Positions 33,705-40,733 of a DNA stretch of 64,000 bases are shown piece by piece (positions within the stretch are counted from its first letter, which is position 1; each line of letters begins with the position of its first letter). The notes below the pieces were generated by a model that was not told where the DNA came from, made no database searches, and saw only the letters and a program-made list of their open reading frames with translations. The translations under genes were made by a program, and so were the position numbers. The DNA is from Chloroflexi bacterium UBA6077 (GTDB lineage: Bacteria > Chloroflexota > UBA6077), in contig DIXP01000004.1 of the NCBI GenBank assembly GCA_002436065.1, positions 1-64,000 on the forward strand, in the 5' to 3' direction.

Positions 33705-33999
33705 CCTATACTCGATCATGACGAATAAGTTGCCTCTATATGATGAGTGGATGGAAGTCGAGAACGTCTTGATCTGGCGAGACGAAATCCACGATGAGCT
33801 TGAGGCTGGTGCATCTCTCACGGATGAGCAGCTGCGTGCCTTGAAAGATGCTGATGACCGCCTGTTGGCGCAACGTGAACGGTTAGTCCGAGATTTTCCA
33901 TCGGCCTTCGAGAACACAGAGAGCATCAGTCCCAGACAATGGTGGTGGCACCTGCCTGAAGGCCCTGATGTTCGCGATGAGGCCCAGCAAGCCGCCTAA
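33676..33999 (+). CDS. Hypothetical protein, second of an overlapping pair
   Basis: A 107-residue acidic protein, GTG start at 33676 or ATG 33718. It is rich in helix-forming sequence: 'LPLYDEWMEVENVLIWRDEI', 'LTDEQLRALKDADDRLLAQR', with a Trp-rich 'SPRQWWWHLPEG' near the C-terminus. No recognised family. The 29-base overlap with the upstream ORF and their similar composition suggest they entered together. A toxin-antitoxin or defence role is possible only by context. Confidence 0.5.
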   Translation: MSKLLDRNLNLYSIMTNKLPLYDEWMEVENVLIWRDEIHDELEAGASLTDEQLRALKDADDRLLAQRERLVRDFPSAFENTESISPRQWWWHLPEGPDVRDEAQQAA

Positions 34000-34079
34000 C
34001 CCCGGCGCCCTCGACCAACCTGAAGAGGTCTTGTTCGGAGCTCACGCGATCAAGAGTACGACAAAGGGGAGGATCGAGG

Positions 34080-34994
34080 GTGGCCGTTCCTGACTTTCAG
34101 TCACTGATGCTTCCTCTGTTGAGGGTGGCAGCGGACGGGGAAGAGCATCCGCTCGCAGCCGCTCGTGATGCCCTGGCCGCACAACTCAAGTTGACCGTTG
34201 CGGACCAGCAGGAGTTGCTCCCCAGCGGCCGTCAGCCTCGTTTCACCAATCGGGTTGCATGGGCGAAGGTCTATCTTCAGCAAGCAGGTCTACTCCAGTC
34301 GACTCGTCGCGGCCATTTTCGTATTGCTGAGCGCGGGCGTACTGTTCTGGAGGTGCCTCCGGCACGGATCGACATCAAGTTCCTTCAGCAGTATCCGGAG
34401 TTCGCCGAGCCGCGCCGCGGCAAGGACGAGACTACTCCAGATGTCGTAGCGACGCTACCGGCCGAGCCGGAGCTTGAGTCTCCAGAAGAGATGCTCGAAG
34501 CTGCCTACCTGAAAATGAGGGCTGGCCTTGCATCAGAGGTCTTGGGGCATGTGAAAGCAGGTTCTCCGCAGTTTTTCGAGCGATTGGTGGTCGAACTCCT
34601 CCTGAAGATGGGGTATGGTGGCTCACGCAGCGATGCTGGCCAAGCGGTGGGTAGGTCTGGTGACGAAGGAATAGACGGAGTCATTAGCGAAGACCGACTG
34701 GGGCTAGATGTTGTCTATCTGCAGGCGAAGAAATGGGACGGTACCGTCGGGCGTCCTGAGATCCAGAAGTTCGTCGGTGCGCTACATGGCAAGCGTGCCA
34801 AGAAGGGTGTGTTCATCAGTACAGGCTCCTTCTCGGCTGACGCTATTGCCTATGTGGAGCATATCGATCCAAGGGTGTGCCTGATTGATGGACGGCGCCT
34901 GGCGGAGTTAATGATCGATTTCGAGGTTGGCGTAGCAGCCACTCGAAGCTACCAGGTCAAGCGCGTGGACTCGGACTATTTCGATGAGGGCTGA
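34080..34994 (+). CDS. mrr: Mrr-family restriction endonuclease
   Basis: 304 residues with the two-domain Mrr layout. An N-terminal winged-helix DNA-binding domain (about residues 1-100) includes 'RFTNRVAWAKVYLQQAGLLQ' and 'GHFRIAERGRTVL'. A PD-(D/E)xK nuclease domain (about 160-290) shows 'RLVVELLLKMGYGG', 'DEGIDGVISEDRLGLD' (catalytic Asp) and 'VVYLQAKKW' (QxK), and ends 'VKRVDSDYFDEG'. Mrr enzymes cut DNA with modified bases (type IV restriction). No methylase or specificity subunit is adjacent. GTG start. The last codons (YFDEG and stop) are present again as a fragment near 37486, next to similar downstream sequence. Confidence 0.92.
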   Translation: MAVPDFQSLMLPLLRVAADGEEHPLAAARDALAAQLKLTVADQQELLPSGRQPRFTNRVAWAKVYLQQAGLLQSTRRGHFRIAERGRTVLEVPPARIDIKFLQQYPEFAEPRRGKDETTPDVVATLPAEPELESPEEMLEAAYLKMRAGLASEVLGHVKAGSPQFFERLVVELLLKMGYGGSRSDAGQAVGRSGDEGIDGVISEDRLGLDVVYLQAKKWDGTVGRPEIQKFVGALHGKRAKKGVFISTGSFSADAIAYVEHIDPRVCLIDGRRLAELMIDFEVGVAATRSYQVKRVDSDYFDEG

Positions 34995-34996
34995 CC

Positions 34997-35265
34997 TATC
35001 AAGGCTGCATGTGGGTTGGATAGGAAGCGGGTGAGGTGGGCGGCGAGTAGGGAGCCGTGGGGCTCGGAGAGCATGTCCAGGTGGGGGAGGGGATTTCCAC
35101 CAACTCGACGCCCCCTTCCGCCAGTTCGGCCCAGCCGTGGCGCTGCTCGACGTCGGGGTCTATGTAGAGGGTGGGGGCGGTGCTCCAGAAGAGAGTGATA
35201 CGGCCGGGGTAACGGGCCGGTTGGTATGCGCAGTAGGCCGGCCAGTGGGGTTGCTTCATCGCCCA
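34997..35265 (-). pseudogene. Thioesterase-domain C-terminal fragment
   Basis: On the minus strand 'AYQPARYPGRITLFWS', 'IDPDVEQRHGWAELAEGGV' and 'ELVEIP' lead, after a one-base shift near 35095, to 'HLDMLSEPHGSLLAAHLTRF'. This is the C-terminal third of a type I thioesterase, homologous to but distinct from the remnant at 32590-33205. It is out of frame internally and lacks the nucleophile and Asp regions. It ends back-to-back with the mrr stop codon. Confidence 0.7.
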
Positions 35266-35394
35266 GGGGCTGGCGATGGGGGTGCGGGTGGACAGGGGGC
35301 CGGTGTCTGTGTTGGCGGTGGGGCCGACAGGGGCACCGGCCCCTACGGTTGGGCGGAGCGGTGGGAGCAGTCCGCCAAAGTGGTTTTGATATGT

Positions 35395-35465
35395 ATAGCG
35401 ATGCTGAATGTGGGGAGGGCTGTCTACCTGTAACGGGAGAACCTTCGCTAATCGCTCAGGATTTG
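35395..35465 (+). repeat. REP-like repeat copy
   Basis: A diverged full-type copy: 'GATGCTGAATGTGGGGAGG', then CTACCTGTAACGGGAGAACC and TTCGCTAATCGCTCAGGAT. It ends without the usual GACAG. Confidence 0.65.
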
Positions 35466-35981
35466 GAGTTTGGACAAAGAAGCACAACCTCGCTGAATAT
35501 GGTGAGGCGAGCTAGCCGTATTGCAGAGAGCCATGTGGCTCAGGTGGCGCGTTACCCCTCCTTAGATGGGTTGGATAGCGGGCTCGCGGCCCTGGATGCT
35601 CCTCCCTGGCGGCGTCCTGGTGACTTTCCACGCGGCTGGACATCTCGGGCGGGAGTGCCCACTCGCGCAAGGAGTGGGGCAACGGCTCTTCGGACTCGAC
35701 CTGGTGGGAGCGCTGCGGCAGGCCGAGGCTGTCCCCAAGGCAGTCGGGGATCTTGGATCAGGGAGCGGGCAAGCCAGAGCTGCCGCAGGACTATATTGGT
35801 GGAGAGGATTGCGTTGGACAGTAAGGAGTAGGATCGCCGGAGTTGGCCGGAGTGGGGGCACTGTTCTATCATGAGCGGGTCCGGAGTCTCCGGCAGCAGC
35901 GAGGCGCGCCGCGGGCTGGAGGACGGCTGGTATCGACGGCAGGTTGGTGGTGCCGATCCCTCAGGACCTAAGGAGCGAGAT
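35466..35981. other. Region without a supportable gene; possible methyltransferase remnant
   Basis: Several frames are open in this GC-rich stretch but none has a start site plus family signature. One plus-strand frame (35566-35874) contains 'LLPGGVLVTFHAAGH', which resembles the post-motif strand of a class I SAM-dependent methyltransferase, so a decayed methyltransferase is possible. An in-frame extension of the MFS gene also covers 35871-35981 and is judged non-coding. Confidence 0.35.
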
Positions 35982-37448
35982 GTGGTCTTAGATTCGAGAT
36001 CCTCCCAGCAGCTCAGCGGCGAGACCAGCGGCGGCGACGAGCCTGGCAAGTGGGTACCCGCAAGCGTGGGGGTTGCGCCAGGAAACCGCCTTGGGCCGCT
36101 GCGCTGGTGGATATGGTCGCTGCTGGCTGCCGCCTACCTGTTCGTCATGTTTCACAGGTACGCCCCCGGTGTGGTGGCGGACAGGCTGATGGCCGACTTC
36201 GCGGTTGGGGGCGCGGCCATCGGCATACTGACGGCGATCTACCCCTTTGTGTACGCCGTGATGCAGGTTCCGGCCGGTGCCCTGGCCGACGGCTTCGGGG
36301 CGCGTAAGACGGTAGCCATGGGCACCGCGCTGGCGGGCATCGGTTCGCTGGTTTTCGGCATCGCCCCAGTCCTGGAAATGGCCTATCTTGGCCGGCTCTT
36401 CGTGGGACTCGGGGTATCCGTCATATTCGTTGCCGCGCTTAAGTGCCAGGCGAGTTGGTTTCGCGCCAGCGAGTTCGGCACTATGTCGGGCTTCTTGATC
36501 CTGGTTGGCAGCCTCGGCTCCGTCTCCGCGACTACCCCGATGGCGCTGGTGGCTCAGTCGCTGGGCTGGAGGGCCTCCTTCACGATCGTTGGTGCGGCTT
36601 CCTGCATAGTGGCGGTGGCCGTCTGGCGCTGGGTGCGCGATCACCCCTCTGAACTCGGACTGCCCTCACTGCCCGGGGCAGCGGTTGCCCCCAGCACCAA
36701 CCGGTCGGCCTCGAAGAAGCCGCCTCTTCTGTCCAGCGTCTGGAGCGTCCTGGGCAACCCCCAGACCCGCGCGGGGTTCCTGGCCCATTTTGGGATCCTT
36801 GGCAGCTACCAGGCCTTCGCCGGCCTCTGGGCAGTGCCTTACTTGATGCACGTGTATGGCATGGAGCGATCCGAGGCTGCCAACCATCTGCTCGTCGCCA
36901 CCCTGGGGATGATCGTTTCCGCCCCGCTCGCCGGCCTCGTCTCGGACCGTCTGCTGGAGCGGCGCAAGATGCCCATAATGGCCCTGGCGATGCTGGCCTG
37001 TTGCTGCTGGCTGACTCTGAATCTCTGGAATGGGGGGCAACCTCCTGCCTGGGCACTCTATCCGCTCTTCGCCACGTTCGGTTTCTCTTGCGGCGCCGTG
37101 ACCCTCGTCCTGGCAGCGGTGAAGGAGGCCAATCCACCGGAACTCTCCGGACTGGCCATGGGTACCGCCAATGGGGCCTTCCTGGGCGCTACCCTGCTGC
37201 AGCCCGCCCTGGGCTATCTGCTGGACAGGCAGTGGCAGGGCGCGATGCTGGATGGAGCCCGTGTCTATCCCTTCGCCGCTTACCAGGGCGTGCTTCCGGT
37301 GCTGGCCGGCTTCGCCTTCCTGGGGCTGCTGGGGAGCTCCCTGATCAAGGAGACCTATTGCCGGAACGCGGCCGAGGGGTACGCCTCCCGAGCGGATGTC
37401 GATGCCGTAGGTGACGCTTCCATGGTCACGAGGTCGCGGCCCAGCTGA
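35982..37448 (+). CDS. MFS transporter
   Basis: A major facilitator superfamily permease of 488 residues with about twelve hydrophobic segments. Typical motifs are 'QVPAGALADGFGARKTVAMG' (motif A, loop 2-3) and 'LAGLVSDRLLERRKMPIM' (loop 8-9). 'YLFVMFHRYAPGVVADRLMA' in helix 1 resembles MFS subgroups for organic anions. GTG 35982 is chosen because AAGGAG lies 6 bases upstream; the longer frame from 35871 lacks an RBS and adds a non-conserved charged extension. The substrate is unknown. It sits between two copies of the mrr-end/thioesterase-end junction. Confidence 0.88.
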   Translation: MVLDSRSSQQLSGETSGGDEPGKWVPASVGVAPGNRLGPLRWWIWSLLAAAYLFVMFHRYAPGVVADRLMADFAVGGAAIGILTAIYPFVYAVMQVPAGALADGFGARKTVAMGTALAGIGSLVFGIAPVLEMAYLGRLFVGLGVSVIFVAALKCQASWFRASEFGTMSGFLILVGSLGSVSATTPMALVAQSLGWRASFTIVGAASCIVAVAVWRWVRDHPSELGLPSLPGAAVAPSTNRSASKKPPLLSSVWSVLGNPQTRAGFLAHFGILGSYQAFAGLWAVPYLMHVYGMERSEAANHLLVATLGMIVSAPLAGLVSDRLLERRKMPIMALAMLACCCWLTLNLWNGGQPPAWALYPLFATFGFSCGAVTLVLAAVKEANPPELSGLAMGTANGAFLGATLLQPALGYLLDRQWQGAMLDGARVYPFAAYQGVLPVLAGFAFLGLLGSSLIKETYCRNAAEGYASRADVDAVGDASMVTRSRPS

Positions 37449-37485
37449 AGCCGGCCCGCCTCCGGTCGCGCCGCCATAATCGGGC

Positions 37486-37560
37486 TATTTCGATGAGGGG
37501 TGACCCAAGGAACTCGCACGCGGATCGGACAGGCAGCGGGTGAGGTGATGGGCGAGTCGT
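37486..37560. pseudogene. Fragment repeating the mrr-end/thioesterase-end junction
   Basis: CTATTTCGATGAGG (the codons for the Mrr end YFDEG) is followed by sequence whose minus-strand translation 'RRLAHHLTRCLSDPRA' is homologous to the thioesterase end at 34997-35060. The same two gene ends meet in the same orientation at 34975-35050. This is therefore a diverged second copy of that junction, with everything else of those genes gone. Confidence 0.55.
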
Positions 37561-37603
37561 CGGCGGTGGAATAGGGCTGATAGGGGAACCTCTACGTCGT
37601 CGA

Positions 37604-38716
37604 TTACCGGAGGAAGCGTTGGCGCAGGGGCTCGATGACGCGGAAGGGATCGGTGGTGGTGACGGGGCTGGCGAAGAGCTCCATGGCGCCGACGTCGCTG
37701 GTGCGGGCAGCGGGGTTGCCTCTGTCCACGATGCGGGTTACGTAGGGGAATCCCGACCAGTCCTCGGGGGTCTGCGACAGGGGGGGCATGTAGATGGCGA
37801 GGTTGAAGCTGCTGACCCCTAGCTGGGTGAGCATGCAGTCCAGCACACGGTAGATGGCGCCGGCGAGGGAGCCGCTGAGGGAGAAGGAGATGAGCAGCAC
37901 CTCCTTCTCCCTCACGGGTGTCAGGTTAACCAGCACCGAGACGCCCTGGTAGCTCAGGGCCAGCCCCAGGGCCTTGTGGACTCGCACCAAGTCGTCGAAG
38001 TAGTTGGTGCCGTTGAAGAGGCGATAGTTCAGAGCCGAGCGACGGAGGTGCTCCACCTTCGAGTAGTGCGCTCCCTGGGTGCTGGCGACCTGGGCGTGCC
38101 CGTGCACGATGGATGCGCCGCTCCTCCAGAGGGCATTCCACATAAAGAAGTAGTACTTGGCCTCAGGGTCTGCTTTCAGGGCTCTCTCAGCCCAGCGATA
38201 CCCGACGTCCAGGTAGTCCCGGACGGCCAACTCCGAGATCTCCAACGGGTTGTGCTTGTCGAAGACCACCAGGCCATGGTAGGCATCGTACTTTGCGACG
38301 TTGCTGGCGGTGATGGAGTGCGCGCCCTCGATCCTGCCGAAGACATCCTCCGGCGTGCCCTCCAGAGGGTGGCAGAAGGGATCTCCCGCGCTCTGGGCTA
38401 TCTCCTGGAGCAGATCTCCGGACCGGCGAGTCTCGACCGGGCGTGAGGCTCGCAGTTCGTTGAAGAGGGCCTCTTCCAGGGTCACCTGATTGGTGATCTT
38501 GACGATGGTCTGCCTCTCGACTGCCTCGAGCGAGCCGAAATGGCGGCGGATCCAGTCGTGCATGGCTTCTGGAGGGTTGAGCCTTCCGATGGTGCGGTTC
38601 ACCCGATAGATCCTATCGAACAGGTTCCGGGCACCCTTGGGAAGGGCGCTGGTTTGCTCTGGGAGGCGGACGACGGCGCGCTCTTCGGCGGACAGTCCCT
38701 CGGCCTTACGCTTCAA
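37604..38716 (-). CDS. GalT/HIT-superfamily nucleotidyltransferase-like protein
   Basis: A 370-residue protein. The central motif 'GASIVHGHAQVAST' contains HGHAQ, the nucleotide-binding His motif of the galactose-1-phosphate uridylyltransferase/HIT fold. Around it are 'YDAYHGLVVFDKHNPLEISE' and 'KYYFFMWNALWRSG', resembling the second half of GalT-like enzymes. It may transfer or hydrolyse nucleotidyl groups on a sugar phosphate; true GalT zinc-ligand motifs are not evident. The TTG start at 38716 overlaps the TPR stop (TTGA), so translation is coupled. An in-frame extension to 39169 lies entirely inside the TPR gene and is rejected. Confidence 0.72.
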   Translation of the reverse strand: MKRKAEGLSAEERAVVRLPEQTSALPKGARNLFDRIYRVNRTIGRLNPPEAMHDWIRRHFGSLEAVERQTIVKITNQVTLEEALFNELRASRPVETRRSGDLLQEIAQSAGDPFCHPLEGTPEDVFGRIEGAHSITASNVAKYDAYHGLVVFDKHNPLEISELAVRDYLDVGYRWAERALKADPEAKYYFFMWNALWRSGASIVHGHAQVASTQGAHYSKVEHLRRSALNYRLFNGTNYFDDLVRVHKALGLALSYQGVSVLVNLTPVREKEVLLISFSLSGSLAGAIYRVLDCMLTQLGVSSFNLAIYMPPLSQTPEDWSGFPYVTRIVDRGNPAARTSDVGAMELFASPVTTTDPFRVIEPLRQRFLR

Positions 38717-39921
38717 CGAGTTGGTCCCTTCAGTGCCGCGGTTGGCGTCTTCTGTGCTTCGGCTTTCTTGACAGCCTCCAAGCCGTCTTGCGCTCCCTGC
38801 AACTTTGGGTCCAACTGGAGGGCTTTGGTGAACTCGTCGCTGGCCTCCTGGTAGCGCTTTTCGCTGAGGAAGCTCCAGCCAAGGGCGTGGCGATAGGAGG
38901 CCACCTTGGAGGGGGACTTTTCCTGCTCGATGGCGCGCTGGAAGTAGGGGATCGCGTTGGCGTGGCGCTTCTGGGCGTAGTAGACCAGGGCCAGTTGTCC
39001 CAGGGCGCTGGCGTAGGTGGGGTCCAGTTCCACGGCAGTCTTGAGGTGCTGTTCGGCTTTGTCGTAGCTCTCCGAGCTGTAGTAGCAGCCGCCGATGGAT
39101 GCAGGACCTCTTGGGTCCTTGGGGTCCAACTGGAATGCCTGTTGGTACCTCAGGATGGCGCTGTTGCAATCGCCCGCGGCCTTGAGGGCGTTGCCATACA
39201 GCAGGTGCAGGTAGGGCCGGTTGGGAGCCAGTTCGAGGGCGCGAGCGTATTCCCTGGAAGCGTCCTTGTACTGGGTGCGCATCTCGTGGATGTAGGCATT
39301 GACCCGTATCACGGCGACATCGTTGGAATTCAGGTCAATGGCCTTCTTGATCTCCTCGTCGGCCTCCGCGAGCTTATACTTGTCGGCGTATGCCTCGGCC
39401 ATGTGGGCATGGGCCTCGGCTAGTTTGGGGTTCAGCTCGATGGCCTTTCGGGCGTAGGTGAGGGCCTGTTCTGGGTCGTTGCTCCAGTCGCTGGCGACGG
39501 CCAGGAGGGAGTAAACCTCGGCGCTGTTGGGGGACAGTTGGGCGGCCTTCTGGGCCTTCTTGATGGCCTCGGCTGGGTCGCGGCGATAGGTGAGGATCCG
39601 CGCCCAGCCCAGGTAAGCGTCGAAGCTGTTGGGTTCCGCCTCGGTGGCCTGCAGGTATTCGGCCACAGCCTCCTCCAACTTGCCATCGGCCTCCAGGAGC
39701 GCGGCGGCTTCCAGGTGAGGCTTTGCACGGAGAGGGGTGGGAGTGGGGGCTGGGGTAGCGGTGGGAGTGGCCCCAATCTTGATGTCGGGGATCTTCAAGT
39801 CAAAGGAGAGGAAGGATAGGGCGCCAAGAACGGCGACGCCGGCAAAAGCCCCGAGAAGGAAGGTACCTATGCTTCGAGAACGCCCACTGTTGAGCATCAT
39901 CTCGGCGTTGGCTCCTATCAA
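38713..39921 (-). CDS. Membrane-anchored TPR-repeat protein
   Basis: 402 residues. A short cytoplasmic N-terminus is followed by a transmembrane helix (about residues 20-40, 'FLLGAFAGVAVLGALSFLSF') and a Thr/Pro linker ('ATPAPTPTPLR'). About eight or nine tetratricopeptide repeats follow, e.g. 'EAVAEYLQATEAEPNSFDAY', 'EQALTYARKAIELNPKLAEA', 'KAEQHLKTAVELDPTYASAL'. It probably scaffolds protein interactions on the outer face of the membrane. It is the first gene of a two-gene unit with the GalT/HIT-like protein. ATG 39900 is an alternative start. Confidence 0.88.
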   Translation of the reverse strand: MIGANAEMMLNSGRSRSIGTFLLGAFAGVAVLGALSFLSFDLKIPDIKIGATPTATPAPTPTPLRAKPHLEAAALLEADGKLEEAVAEYLQATEAEPNSFDAYLGWARILTYRRDPAEAIKKAQKAAQLSPNSAEVYSLLAVASDWSNDPEQALTYARKAIELNPKLAEAHAHMAEAYADKYKLAEADEEIKKAIDLNSNDVAVIRVNAYIHEMRTQYKDASREYARALELAPNRPYLHLLYGNALKAAGDCNSAILRYQQAFQLDPKDPRGPASIGGCYYSSESYDKAEQHLKTAVELDPTYASALGQLALVYYAQKRHANAIPYFQRAIEQEKSPSKVASYRHALGWSFLSEKRYQEASDEFTKALQLDPKLQGAQDGLEAVKKAEAQKTPTAALKGPTR

Positions 39922-40035
39922 TGCTGTTGTAGGACTGTGGCCTTCCCAGAGGGGAACTATGGCAAAGACGCGCTATTCTGCCCATTGTACTAGGACAGTG
40001 AGGCGCCGTCCAGTCCCGTTGTGCATGTTGTTCAA

Positions 40036-40064
40036 TTGAAGAAGAAGCAGTCACATGATAGAAT
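40036..40064 (+). promoter_or_regulatory. Predicted promoter of the winged-helix gene
   Basis: TTGAAG, a 17-base spacer and TAGAAT, with TG one base before the -10 box (extended -10). It lies 68 bases before the chosen start at 40132. Confidence 0.6.
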
Positions 40065-40131
40065 GCGCCACGGCGAGCAACAAGGATATAGGGCTGGCAC
40101 CACATTTAGGGGTGCTGGCAAGGGCCAAAAC

Positions 40132-40587
40132 ATGTCCATTATTCTCGATCACTCGTTCCCCGAAGGGTGGGTTGGAGGAGATATGGCTGCTTGGGAGAAG
40201 GCTGACTCGGCCGTCAACTTTGGGGAGGAGTTGCGGGCAGCCATAGACGCCGTCGATCCGGACCTGCACCAGTTCTTCACTGTGGTGGTGAATAGCTTCA
40301 TCCGTTTGGAGATGGTGCTGCACTTCAGGCGTTCCCAGGAGGCGGAGCTGTCGGCGGGGGACATCGCGCGGGAGCTGGGATGGCCCGCCGATCGTGTGCT
40401 GGAGGAGTTGGGGTATCTGGAAGGCAGTGGGATCCTGGAGAAGTGCGAAGGGTTGGATGAGAAGTTTCGGCTGTCCGACGATCCCCGGGTTGCGGACCTG
40501 ATCAACAAGTTCAGCTTCCTGTATGCCAATCGGAGTTCGCGGCTGCTGATCCTGGGGCACCTCCTGAAGGAGGGCCGGCGGCTGTAG
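40132..40587 (+). CDS. Winged-helix-type small regulatory protein
   Basis: A 151-residue protein (MSIILDHSFPEGWVGG). The middle part 'SFIRLEMVLHFRRSQEAELS', 'AGDIARELGWPADRVLEELG', 'YLEGSGILEKC' has the spacing of a winged helix: recognition helix, then wing ('EKFRLSDDP'). No ligand domain is seen. It may be a single-domain DNA-binding regulator. The frame opens at 40021, but the predicted promoter at 40036-40064 would place that start upstream of transcription. The gene ends in a strong terminator, so it is monocistronic. Confidence 0.68.
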   Translation: MSIILDHSFPEGWVGGDMAAWEKADSAVNFGEELRAAIDAVDPDLHQFFTVVVNSFIRLEMVLHFRRSQEAELSAGDIARELGWPADRVLEELGYLEGSGILEKCEGLDEKFRLSDDPRVADLINKFSFLYANRSSRLLILGHLLKEGRRL

Positions 40588-40611
40588 GGGGGTGCTGACC
40601 CCCTTACCCTG

Positions 40612-40643
40612 CCCCTTCCCCCATACAGGGGGAAGGGGTTTTT
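40612..40643 (+). terminator. Rho-independent terminator
   Basis: CCCCTTCCCCC, loop ATACA, GGGGGAAGGGG, then TTTTT: a perfect 11-bp stem 25 bases after the winged-helix gene. The following bases to 40725 carry more of the CCCTC/GGGAG repeat family, so the terminator may derive from it. Confidence 0.85.
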
Positions 40644-40649
40644 CGTTGC

Positions 40650-40725
40650 CGGGACGGACCCCCACCCCCCGGCCCCCTCCCCCGCGGGGAGAGGGGGGAA
40701 GGACGGCCCCCACGGGGGGAGGGGG
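40650..40725. repeat. CCCTCACCCC/GGGAGAGGG-type palindromic repeat
   Basis: GGACCCCCACCCCCCGGCCC, CCTCCCCCGCGGGGAGAGGGG and a second half-copy ACGGGGGGAGGGGGGG. Related to 15982-16080. It fills the gap between convergent genes. Confidence 0.65.
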
Positions 40726-40733
40726 GGTAGGGA

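Noticed and set aside
38717..39169. N-terminal extension of the GalT/HIT-like protein
   Set aside because: Lies wholly within the TPR gene in another frame; the TTGA-coupled start explains the gene better.
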